A DNA stretch of 9,434 nt, from positions 1 to 9,434 of the forward strand of contig CAMOHN010000030.1 in the NCBI GenBank assembly GCA_946615455.1, given 5' to 3'. The notes beneath the pieces are model-generated. The model was not told the origin of the DNA and did no database searches. It saw nothing but the letters and a program-made list of their open reading frames with translations. Below are positions 1 to 7,225 of the stretch, piece after piece. This DNA comes from an uncultured Bacteroidales bacterium. GTDB lineage: Bacteria; Bacteroidota; Bacteroidia; Bacteroidales; Paludibacteraceae. How positions within the stretch are numbered: the stretch's first letter is position 1; the number at the start of each line of letters is the position of its first letter. Made by a program: the position numbers and the translations under genes.

Positions 1-1413
1 TTTGTACTTTTTATAAGCACAATTGTTTGTCTTTCAGCCGTAGCGCAAACCGACTCGCTGCGTCTTTCACGCGAAGAATACCAAGCCTTAGTTGCCCGCA
101 TTGAGCGCATAGAGGCAGAGCAGACCAAGACCAAACAGCAAGACTCAATCACCAAAAGTAGGGAGGTACGCCTCACCATAGGCGGTTACGGCGAAGCCAC
201 TACCAAGTATTGCTTCTACTCCAACAACTACCTACGCTATGGCAAGACCCCTTCCAAATACAAGAACGACACCTACGGCGAAGTGGACTTGCCGCACTTT
301 GTCATCTATTTGGGATATAACTTCGGCAAGGGCTGGAGTTTGGGTTCGGAAATAGAGTTTGAGCACGGCGGCACCGAGTCAGCCATCGAGATTGAAGAGG
401 AAGAAGGCGGTGAGTACGAAAGTGAGATTGAGCGCGGCGGTGAGGTGGCATTGGAGCAGTTCTGGCTGCAAAAGAAGTTCAATGACTATGCCATCATCCG
501 TGCCGGTATGCAAGTGCTCCCCGTCGGTGCTTTGAACGCTCACCACGAATCGACCGAGTACTTCGGAGTCTATCGTCCCGAAGGCGAATACACCATCTTG
601 CCCAGCACATGGCACGAGGTGGCACTCACCTTCATGGGCAAAACACCTTTTGGTCTGCACTACCAAGCCATGCTCATTCCGGGTTTGGACTCCGACCGCT
701 TCAACCGCAAGAACTGGATCAAACCCGGTGCCGGCAGTCCATACGAGTTCAAGTTGGCTAATGTGTGGGCAGGAGCAGCCCGTATTGACTATACCGGCGT
801 GCCGGGACTGCGCTTGTCGTTATCAGGCTATTACGGAGCCTCTTTTCGCAATACATTATCTAAAACGAATGCCGAGTTGGATGCCAACAAGTACTACAAA
901 GACATCAAAGGCATGGTCTCCGTGGGCAGTTTCGACTTCCGCTATAAAGCGCACAACCTTATTCTACGCGGCAACTTCACCTATGGTCACCTGAGCGATG
1001 CAGCACGCATAACGCAATACAACATAGCCATGTCCAAAACCAGCGTGAGCAGTCAGCAGTGGATTGCGTCCGACGCGCTTGCCACAGGCATCGAAGCAGG
1101 CTACGATTTCTTTGCACTCTCTCCTAAGTTGCGCGAAAAGAAACAGCAGTTCTATGTCTTTGCCCGCTACGAATACTACGACTCCATGCACCGCTATGAC
1201 GGACACAAGGTCTATACCTACGCTTGGTGCGGCAGACAACGCGCCGCCATGGGTGTAAACTACTTCCCTATCCCGCAAATAGGAGTCAAAGCCGAGTACG
1301 CCTATGGCATACTCAACCCGGGAGTTCGTGCCGACAACAGCATCGGAAAAATCTACAACGACGAGCCGATGGTGGCTGTGGGAGTCGTCTTCGCCGGAAT
1401 GTTTCAACACTAA
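1..1413 (+). CDS. Outer-membrane beta-barrel (porin-like) protein, 5' end missing
   Basis: The reading frame is open from base 1 to the TAA at 1411-1413, giving 470 visible residues. The window starts inside the signal peptide: the first residues form a hydrophobic run ending in an SAVA-Q type cleavage site (about residue 15/16), so only a few N-terminal residues are missing. A short charged, coiled-coil-like stretch (about 22-50) follows. After it the protein is a long series of alternating, aromatic-rich strands with Gly/Tyr/Asp turns, as in bacterial outer-membrane barrels; the chain ends near a final strand (FAGMFQH). Residues 125-144 form a very acidic Glu-rich segment. The first internal ATG (283) is not the real start, because the signal peptide and first strands lie upstream of it. 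It resembles porins of the phosphate-selective (OprP/OprO) type in size and layout, but the substrate cannot be read from sequence. Its position directly before an imelysin and a di-heme lipoprotein suggests a metal-related substrate (inference). Confidence 0.8.
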   Translation, partial: FVLFISTIVCLSAVAQTDSLRLSREEYQALVARIERIEAEQTKTKQQDSITKSREVRLTIGGYGEATTKYCFYSNNYLRYGKTPSKYKNDTYGEVDLPHFVIYLGYNFGKGWSLGSEIEFEHGGTESAIEIEEEEGGEYESEIERGGEVALEQFWLQKKFNDYAIIRAGMQVLPVGALNAHHESTEYFGVYRPEGEYTILPSTWHEVALTFMGKTPFGLHYQAMLIPGLDSDRFNRKNWIKPGAGSPYEFKLANVWAGAARIDYTGVPGLRLSLSGYYGASFRNTLSKTNAELDANKYYKDIKGMVSVGSFDFRYKAHNLILRGNFTYGHLSDAARITQYNIAMSKTSVSSQQWIASDALATGIEAGYDFFALSPKLREKKQQFYVFARYEYYDSMHRYDGHKVYTYAWCGRQRAAMGVNYFPIPQIGVKAEYAYGILNPGVRADNSIGKIYNDEPMVAVGVVFAGMFQH

Positions 1414-1429
1414 ACAAAAACAATACATT

Positions 1430-2602
1430 ATGAAAAAGATTCTGAACAGTTTTCTGATTGCCGTCATGGCACTTGCTGTGGCAGGCTGTGAAAAGAAGAA
1501 CCCGACAACGACCGAGGAGGTCATGTCCGAGAAAGAGAAAGCCTTGCAAACCGTCATGGCTCCCTATGTCAACCACACAGTCATTGCCACATACAGCCAC
1601 ATGGCAGACGAAGGTCTACAACTGTTGGAACTTTGCCAAGCCATCCAAGCCAAGGTGGAAGCAGGCGAAGACTATGCCGACCTGATGGTGCAAGCCGGTG
1701 AAGCATGGCGCGCTATGCGTGTCTATTGGGAGCAGTCCGAGGCCTTCCTCTATGGTCCTGCCAGCATCCACAACATCGACCCGCACATCGACTCGTGGCC
1801 ATTGGACTACAATGCCATGAACGACCTGCTCAACGACGCTTCCCGTATGGCTAAGATTGAGGAAGAAGGCGGTGCGTATGTAGGCGACAAACTGGGCTAC
1901 GGACTCAAAGGTTTCCACGCCGCTGAGTACCTGCTCTTCACCGAGCAACACGACGGAAAACCTCATGCCACCAACCTCACCAAAGCCGAGGCTATCTATC
2001 TGGTAGGCATCGTAGAAGACCTCACACAACAAGCCATCTTACTGGAGGACAGTTGGTGCGGTGGCATTACCAACGAGACTAAACTGGCTATCATCGCCGA
2101 GGAAGAGCCGGGCGACATGTCCTTTGGTATGAACTACGGCGACGCTATGCTCTATCCCACCGTACACAGCCCCTTCTACAAGACCTACCAAGCCGCAGCC
2201 GAAGAGATTATTGCCGGTTGCGTGGACATCGCCAACGAGGTCTCGACCCTCAAACTGGGCAACCCCTACTCGTCCAGCAATGCCGAAGAGGCTGAGTACA
2301 TCGAGTCGCCGTACAGTTGCACATCGGTCATCGACTTCAAGGACAACATCTTGTCCATCAAACATGCCTATGCCGGTGCACAACAAGGTGATGCCTGTAT
2401 CGCAGACTTTGTTAAAGCACACAACAGCGACCTGAACGACCAAGTGCTGGCTGCCATGGACAAAGCCATTGAAGAGATAGGACTCATCCAAAACTTCGAG
2501 ACCCAAGCCAAAGGCGATGCCCAAGTCAAGAAAGCCATGGATGCCTGCGCAGCACTTCGCGACCTGTTAGACAAAGAGGTGATGGCTCTGATTGTAGAAT
2601 AA
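1430..2602 (+). CDS. Imelysin-family (peptidase M75-like) lipoprotein
   Basis: The 390-residue protein starts with a lipoprotein signal peptide (MKK, hydrophobic core, lipobox VAGC with C20). The mature chain is helix-rich and carries imelysin signatures: a W100-xx-SEAF-x-YGP block (100-110), DSWP (121-124), the family motif GxHxxE as G161-F-H163-A-A-E166, and a C-terminal ESPYS...DF...NI block (292-307) followed by an HAYAG segment. Imelysin proteins (IrpA, and the related EfeO) are periplasmic or surface factors in iron uptake; the GxHxxE residues are thought to bind metal, and protease activity is doubtful for most members. The ATG at 1430 is chosen because the lipoprotein signal starts exactly there; the frame is open upstream to 1304 but that extension overlaps the porin gene and has no signal character. 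It lies 16 bp after the porin and 19 bp before the di-heme gene. Metal identity is not shown by sequence. Confidence 0.9.
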   Translation: MKKILNSFLIAVMALAVAGCEKKNPTTTEEVMSEKEKALQTVMAPYVNHTVIATYSHMADEGLQLLELCQAIQAKVEAGEDYADLMVQAGEAWRAMRVYWEQSEAFLYGPASIHNIDPHIDSWPLDYNAMNDLLNDASRMAKIEEEGGAYVGDKLGYGLKGFHAAEYLLFTEQHDGKPHATNLTKAEAIYLVGIVEDLTQQAILLEDSWCGGITNETKLAIIAEEEPGDMSFGMNYGDAMLYPTVHSPFYKTYQAAAEEIIAGCVDIANEVSTLKLGNPYSSSNAEEAEYIESPYSCTSVIDFKDNILSIKHAYAGAQQGDACIADFVKAHNSDLNDQVLAAMDKAIEEIGLIQNFETQAKGDAQVKKAMDACAALRDLLDKEVMALIVE

Positions 2603-2621
2603 CAAAAAAAAACATATTGTC
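2603..2621 (+). promoter_or_regulatory. A-rich, Shine-Dalgarno-free translation leader
   Basis: The spacer between the imelysin and di-heme genes is a run of A residues followed by ACATATTGTC and the ATG. The spacer before the imelysin gene (1414-1429) has the same character: AACAAAAACAATACATT around the stop and start. Neither contains a GGAGG-like element. A-rich leaders of this sort are typical of translation initiation in Bacteroidota, and they support the ATG starts at 1430 and 2622. Confidence 0.4.
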
Positions 2622-4298
2622 ATGATTAAAAAGATTGGTTCATTCTTTTTAGTTGTCGCAGCAATGGGTTTCGTCGCATGCCAAAAGGACGAGCCCATTA
2701 CGGACGATAATCAGAAAAGCGAGATGCCCGCATGGTACTACACAGGAGGCACACTGGGTACATCGTTTCTGACCACATCCAACTGCTTCGAGCAGCCCAC
2801 ACCTGCTGTGGGACAAGCCGGTCTGGCAGGCTGGTTCGACCGAGGTGATCAATTAGCCGAAAAAGACTTCCACACCGTGGCAGGCAAAAGCCGGTACGGA
2901 TTAGGACCTGTCTATGTGCGTTCGTCTTGCCAACACTGCCACCCCGCGTACAGCCACGGTTCATCGGTGCCTGCCGGTCGATACAACGCCATCGACCACG
3001 GCAACGGCACACTGCTGGTCATCTTCAACCCGCAAACCGAGGCCTATGTCATGTGGGAAGCCGGTATGCCGCAACTCTTTGGTGTAGCACCCTTTAAGGC
3101 ACCTATCGACCCCGAGAAAATCACCATCAAGTGGCTCACCGCCACCGACGAATGGAACAACACCTTCCCCGATGGCGAGAAGTACGAACTACAATACCCG
3201 GAAGTAGTACTGCCCACCACAGCCATCTACGGTTGGGATCGCATTCAGCAACTGGCTCAACAGTTGGGCGACCCTATTGACTATACCGTTCGTCTTGAGA
3301 ACACCATCGGCATCTATGGCACCGGTCTGTTAGATGCCATTCCCGACGACTCCATCATTGCCCAATGGCGCAAAGAGGAAGCCGACGGATACATGCAGAA
3401 CGGACTGCCCGCAAGTATGTTTGCCGATGGCATGTGGCGCAATTGGTACTCGTCGAGCGTAGTCTCGCCCGGCGATGGCAAGAAGTATGTGCGTCGCTTC
3501 ACCTATGCCATGAGTCGCGGACCACTCTTGGACGCTGCCGGAGCCAATGCCATCTGGAACATCACCAACGTGACCCGCTCCAATCGTCGCGGCAACTACC
3601 TGTCACTCAGACCCGTCTATTATGCCACCATCGCTTCCGAAGATCCGGATGTGCAAGCCGCCTTTGGTAACTACATTGCCACCATTGACCCCAACAAGAC
3701 ACACAGCGAATGGTTCACCGACGATGTCAAGCAGAACATATACAACTACCTCACATCCACTTCACTGCCCGTTGAGATGAGCGATGACGAGTTCACTGCC
3801 GTCATGGTATGGCACCGCGGTTTGGCTGTTCCCGCTGCCCGCGATGTCCATAGTGCCGAGGTGCAGCGTGGTCGTCAACTATTCATGAGCGAAGACCTCG
3901 GCTGCGCCTACTGCCACCGTCCCAGTTGGCAAACTGGCAATGACCATGTGAACGACCCCAACAAGTTCTTCGCCAATGCCGATGCTGCTATGCCGCGTTA
4001 TCCCAACCAGACCATCTGGCCATACACCGACATGGTGCAGCACAAGTTGCACATGGAGAACGACATCCGTACCGGTTGGTGCCGCACCACTCCCTTGTGG
4101 GGACGCGGACTGCACCGCAAAGCCACCGGCGATGCATCCGAAGCACGACTGCACGACACACGCGCCCGCAACGCCATAGAAGCCATCATGTGGCACGGAT
4201 ATTCGCCCAAGAGCGATGCCAGACGCTCCGTCGAACAATTCCGCAACCTGAGCAAAGAAGACCGCGATGCACTCGTGGCTTTCTTGAACGCCATCTAA
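2622..4298 (+). CDS. Di-heme oxidoreductase (DHOR / COG3488-type) lipoprotein
   Basis: This 558-residue protein has a lipoprotein signal peptide with C20 as the acylated cysteine. Two c-type heme sites are visible: CQHCH (103-107) in the N-terminal domain and CAYCH (428-432) in the C-terminal domain. Around them are marks of the DHOR family (related to MauG and di-heme peroxidases): RTTPLWGRGL (488-497), HDTRARNAIEAIMWHG (511-526) and a closing DALVAFLNAI. Family members are annotated as thiol oxidoreductases or putative peroxidases, but the physiological reaction is poorly known. In some other bacteria DHOR genes sit next to imelysin genes, as here. Heme attachment would need a cytochrome c synthase, and one is encoded 16 bp downstream. 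Directly after C20 come Q-K-D-E, matching the lipoprotein export signal described in Capnocytophaga, so the protein may be surface-exposed. The distal heme ligands cannot be assigned by eye. Confidence 0.9.
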   Translation: MIKKIGSFFLVVAAMGFVACQKDEPITDDNQKSEMPAWYYTGGTLGTSFLTTSNCFEQPTPAVGQAGLAGWFDRGDQLAEKDFHTVAGKSRYGLGPVYVRSSCQHCHPAYSHGSSVPAGRYNAIDHGNGTLLVIFNPQTEAYVMWEAGMPQLFGVAPFKAPIDPEKITIKWLTATDEWNNTFPDGEKYELQYPEVVLPTTAIYGWDRIQQLAQQLGDPIDYTVRLENTIGIYGTGLLDAIPDDSIIAQWRKEEADGYMQNGLPASMFADGMWRNWYSSSVVSPGDGKKYVRRFTYAMSRGPLLDAAGANAIWNITNVTRSNRRGNYLSLRPVYYATIASEDPDVQAAFGNYIATIDPNKTHSEWFTDDVKQNIYNYLTSTSLPVEMSDDEFTAVMVWHRGLAVPAARDVHSAEVQRGRQLFMSEDLGCAYCHRPSWQTGNDHVNDPNKFFANADAAMPRYPNQTIWPYTDMVQHKLHMENDIRTGWCRTTPLWGRGLHRKATGDASEARLHDTRARNAIEAIMWHGYSPKSDARRSVEQFRNLSKEDRDALVAFLNAI

Positions 4299-4314
4299 AA
4301 CCAAACGCTCACTT

Positions 4315-6504
4315 ATGAACAGATACCTCCGCCCCGTCGCTTTCTCCCTCATGGGACTCATTGTGGTACTACTGATTGTAGCCACCGTATGTGAAAAAGC
4401 CGTCAGTACCGAGTTTGCCGTCCGCTATTTCTACACCGCCCCGTGGACCATTGCCCTTTGGGCAGCGGCTACTGTCAGCGGCATGGCGTATCTGTTCCAA
4501 TGTAAGATGTACAGGCAGGTCATGACCTGCCTGCTACATCTGAGTTTCGTCATCATCCTGCTCGGAGCCATGGTGACCCATCTCTTTGGCGAGCAAGACC
4601 AACTGCATCTGCGATTGGGGCAAGAGCCGAAGCAAGTGCTCAACAGTGATATACAAATCAGCCTATTGGACTTCCATCCCGACTACTACCCCGGCACACA
4701 TGCACCTATGGACTTCAGCAGCCGTATCCTACTGACCGACAACCGACAAACCACCGAGAACGAAGTGTCCATGAACCACATTGCCACCTACCGGCACTAT
4801 CGGTTCTATCAGTCACGCTACGACACAGACGGACAAGGCACCACCCTCACCGTCAGTCACGACCCGTGGGGAATAGGCATCACCTATACAGGCTATGCTC
4901 TGCTGCTCGTTTCCATGATTGGTTTTCTGTTTCAGTCGCGTACACGCTTTGAACAGTTGCTACACTCGCCCCTGCTCAAAGTGCTCGTGCTCGCAGTGAG
5001 CCTATTCGGCAGCACAGGATTAAGCGCCAAGACCACCCCTCTGCCCGTCAAAGGACCGGACAAGATGACCATTCAGCGCCCCGTTGCTGCCTCCATGGGC
5101 GAACTTTATGTCTATTACAACAACCGACTCTGCCCTCTCTCCACCCTTGCAAACGATTTCTGTACCAAACTATATGGCAAACCACGCTACCGCAATCTAA
5201 CCGCCGAACAAGTGTTGGCAGGATGGTTCTTCTATTACGAACGGTGGTTGCACGAACCCATCATCAAGGTCAAAGGCGATGAGGTGCGGCATGCTCTGCA
5301 CATTGACGGCAAGTATGCCTCCCTCTCGGATTTCACGGGCAAAGGCATCTATCGGCTCGACCCGCTTATTGGCGAGGGCAACCGCAACGCCATGGCTGCC
5401 GACGAGAAGTTCCAACTCGTCTCCATGCTCTGCACCGGTACGCTCTTGCACCTATGGTGTCCGCCCGCTGACTCCGTCAACCAAGACGAAGCACTCTACC
5501 TCACCCAAGCCATGAACCATGTGGCATGGTGTCTTACACAAGGGCGCAACCAAGAAGCCAACCGGACACTGATAGCCATACGCCAATGGCAACGCGAGCA
5601 GATGGTCAAGACCTACGGTTTACTACCCGTCAGCGACACACGGTTTCGTGCCGAACAATGCTACAACAACCTTCCCTATACCCGTCCCCTTGCTATGGGG
5701 TGTGCCACCATCGGACTGCTACTCTTCATTGTTTGTTGCTGGCTGATAGCAAAGGGCAAAACCATCAGTGTCTATGCACATTATATCTTGGTTTTCCTCA
5801 TGGCACTGATAGGGTTGTTTCTGACCTTCGTCCTCGCGCTTCGTGGAGTGGTCAGTGGACATGTACCCTTGTCCAATGGCTTTGAGACTATGCAGTTTCT
5901 CGCTTGGGTAACAGCATTGGTGAGCATCGTCCTTGCTTGTCGTCGCCGTAGTGGATTGGTGTTGGCATCGGGCTATCTGATTATGGGCATGACACTGATG
6001 GTCAGCATGTTCTCTTCTTCCAACCCGCAGATCACCTTGCTCATGCCCGTGTTGCAGTCGCCTTTGCTGACCCTGCATGTGGCAGTCATCATGGTGGCTT
6101 ACTGTCTATTGGCTTTCTGCATGCTCAATGGGATGATGGCACTGCTGCTATATGCCCATGCCCGGCTCACACATCAACCCAAACAGCATCAAGACGCAAT
6201 AGAACGCCTGCATCTACTCTCCAACCTGCTACTCTATCCGGCTTTATTTTGCCTCACTACCGGCATTTTTATAGGTGCCGTATGGGCAAACATATCGTGG
6301 GGACGCTACTGGGGATGGGATCCAAAAGAAGTGTGGGCATTGGTGACCATGCTGCTCTATGCCTTACCCATACACAGCAATAGCCTGCCTTTCATGCGCC
6401 GACCTATCGTGTTTCACACCTATATGGTGGCAGCATTCGCAGCAGTACTATTCACCTATTTCGGGGTCAATTACCTGCTCGGAGGCATGCATTCGTATGC
6501 CTAA
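4315..6504 (+). CDS. ccsBA: Fused ResB/CcsA cytochrome c maturation protein (CcsBA, System II)
   Basis: This 729-residue membrane protein moves heme across the inner membrane and attaches it to CxxCH apocytochromes. The N-terminal part (about 1-240) is ResB/CcsB-like, with hydrophobic segments near 8-27, 44-61, 70-90, 187-207 and 220-238. A large periplasmic region (about 239-456) follows, then a CcsA-like part with segments near 457-478, 486-510, 523-541, 548-566, 583-613, 635-657, 672-690 and 695-722. The tryptophan-rich heme-binding (WWD) motif is W657-ANISWGRYWGWDPKEVW (657-674). Four histidines fit the known CcsBA set: H75 and H687 within membrane segments toward the cytoplasmic side, and H588 and H726 (C-terminal GMHSYA) on the periplasmic side, flanking the WWD motif. 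Segment limits were judged by eye. No nrfHA genes are adjacent in the window, so the obvious local client is the di-heme lipoprotein encoded just before it. Confidence 0.92.
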   Translation: MNRYLRPVAFSLMGLIVVLLIVATVCEKAVSTEFAVRYFYTAPWTIALWAAATVSGMAYLFQCKMYRQVMTCLLHLSFVIILLGAMVTHLFGEQDQLHLRLGQEPKQVLNSDIQISLLDFHPDYYPGTHAPMDFSSRILLTDNRQTTENEVSMNHIATYRHYRFYQSRYDTDGQGTTLTVSHDPWGIGITYTGYALLLVSMIGFLFQSRTRFEQLLHSPLLKVLVLAVSLFGSTGLSAKTTPLPVKGPDKMTIQRPVAASMGELYVYYNNRLCPLSTLANDFCTKLYGKPRYRNLTAEQVLAGWFFYYERWLHEPIIKVKGDEVRHALHIDGKYASLSDFTGKGIYRLDPLIGEGNRNAMAADEKFQLVSMLCTGTLLHLWCPPADSVNQDEALYLTQAMNHVAWCLTQGRNQEANRTLIAIRQWQREQMVKTYGLLPVSDTRFRAEQCYNNLPYTRPLAMGCATIGLLLFIVCCWLIAKGKTISVYAHYILVFLMALIGLFLTFVLALRGVVSGHVPLSNGFETMQFLAWVTALVSIVLACRRRSGLVLASGYLIMGMTLMVSMFSSSNPQITLLMPVLQSPLLTLHVAVIMVAYCLLAFCMLNGMMALLLYAHARLTHQPKQHQDAIERLHLLSNLLLYPALFCLTTGIFIGAVWANISWGRYWGWDPKEVWALVTMLLYALPIHSNSLPFMRRPIVFHTYMVAAFAAVLFTYFGVNYLLGGMHSYA
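6483..6502. terminator. Small hairpin at the convergent operon/regulator junction
   Basis: AGGCATGC and GTATGCCT can pair over 8 positions (one G-T wobble) around a 4-base ATTC loop. The hairpin covers the last codons of ccsBA and lies 9-10 bp from the stop codon of the convergent regulator gene. Neither strand has a T-run after the stem, so it is not a classical intrinsic terminator. It could still mark transcript ends for both converging units, or be chance within coding sequence. Confidence 0.25.
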
Positions 6505-6513
6505 AGCAATTCG

Positions 6514-7098
6514 TTATGACATCTTGTAAATATCTGACGGAAGGATATATCCGTTCAGCACGGCATAGAGTGTCAGAGCGGGTACACTCTGTATGCCTAA
6601 TTTCTTGGTAATGTGTTGGCGGTGTGTAAGCACAGTATTCAGGCTGATGCACAGGCTATCGGCTATTTCCTTGTTAATCATACCTTTTGCCACGCACTTC
6701 AAGACCTCAATCTCACGGGTTGAAAGTATCGGGTTGTCTGTTGTATTTGCATGCCCTTGTGCGTGCAAATGAAGCAGTTGTTCATAGACCGACTGCTCTC
6801 CGGCTGTCACATCGATAGCGGGGAATAGGGTTTGCCTATTCTCGCTCTGGTGACAAAGTGCAAAGACTGTGAAAGGAAGGCTACGGAAATAGTCGGCGTG
6901 AAGCAGCAACAGACTGTCTGCCACAAACAAGTGAACAAAATACGGCCGTCCGCCATCGGTGCGCTCTATGTCTTGTCGGCACTGCTCGACCGAACCATAT
7001 AGGACCATGTCCGTATGCGGCAGCATCGCCTCCAACAGCGTGCGCATACCTACTGCCGTCACATACCTCGGCTCGACTATACCTATTGTACTCTGCAT
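6514..7098 (-). CDS. LuxR/FixJ-type transcriptional regulator with degenerate receiver-like N-terminus
   Basis: The 194-residue protein ends in a clear LuxR/GerE helix-turn-helix (about 125-187): LSTREIEVLKCVAKGM (125-140), then NKEIADSLCIS and NTVLTHRQHITKKLGI, the recognition-helix region. The N-terminal half (about 4-115) begins like a response-regulator receiver (GIVEP, then an amphipathic helix GMRTLLEAML) but has only one acidic residue (E9) where receivers have an acidic pair. No convincing phospho-acceptor aspartate is visible in the third-strand region; D61 in FVADSLLLL is the only nearby candidate. It may sense something other than phosphorylation, or work with a partner. The gene converges on the operon with 9 bp between stops, which makes the metal/cytochrome operon a reasonable but unproven target. 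The ATG at 7098 is preceded by 127 bp of AT-rich non-coding DNA, so it probably has its own promoter; no standard Bacteroides promoter spacing could be resolved there. Confidence 0.85.
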   Translation of the reverse strand: MQSTIGIVEPRYVTAVGMRTLLEAMLPHTDMVLYGSVEQCRQDIERTDGGRPYFVHLFVADSLLLLHADYFRSLPFTVFALCHQSENRQTLFPAIDVTAGEQSVYEQLLHLHAQGHANTTDNPILSTREIEVLKCVAKGMINKEIADSLCISLNTVLTHRQHITKKLGIQSVPALTLYAVLNGYILPSDIYKMS

Positions 7099-7146
7099 GA
7101 TCCTAACCCTGCTCTTTTTAAGTACTGCAATATATAAAATAAAAAA

Positions 7147-7160
7147 ATATCAAATGATAT
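7147..7160. promoter_or_regulatory. Inverted repeat ATATCA-AA-TGATAT upstream of the regulator gene
   Basis: Perfect 6-bp arms with a 2-bp centre lie 49 bp upstream of the regulator's ATG, within AT-rich DNA that would contain its promoter. The symmetry suits a dimeric DNA-binding protein, possibly the LuxR-type regulator itself. Chance occurrence in AT-rich DNA is a real alternative. Confidence 0.3.
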
Positions 7161-7225
7161 CCTCTCTTTCGTACAAAAAAAGTAACAAATCAATATACAA
7201 CGTTCCTTTATCTGTGCACTAACCT

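Noticed and set aside
1304..1429. N-terminal extension of the imelysin gene to an upstream ATG
   Set aside because: The extension lies inside the porin coding sequence in another frame and would bury the lipoprotein signal peptide that begins at 1430.
964..1557. 197-codon - strand reading frame opposite the porin end and imelysin start
   Set aside because: It crosses the porin/imelysin gene boundary in antisense. Both of those genes have clear signal peptides and family features.
3879..4385. 168-codon - strand reading frame opposite the DHOR C-terminal region
   Set aside because: It is antisense to the second heme site and conserved DHOR motifs, and shows no family signature of its own.
7099..7225. 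Possible Bacteroides-type promoter for the regulator (TATCATTTG with an upstream TTTG)
   Set aside because: The -7-like element has one base too many and the nearest upstream TTG elements are 14 and 26 bases away rather than about 19-21.
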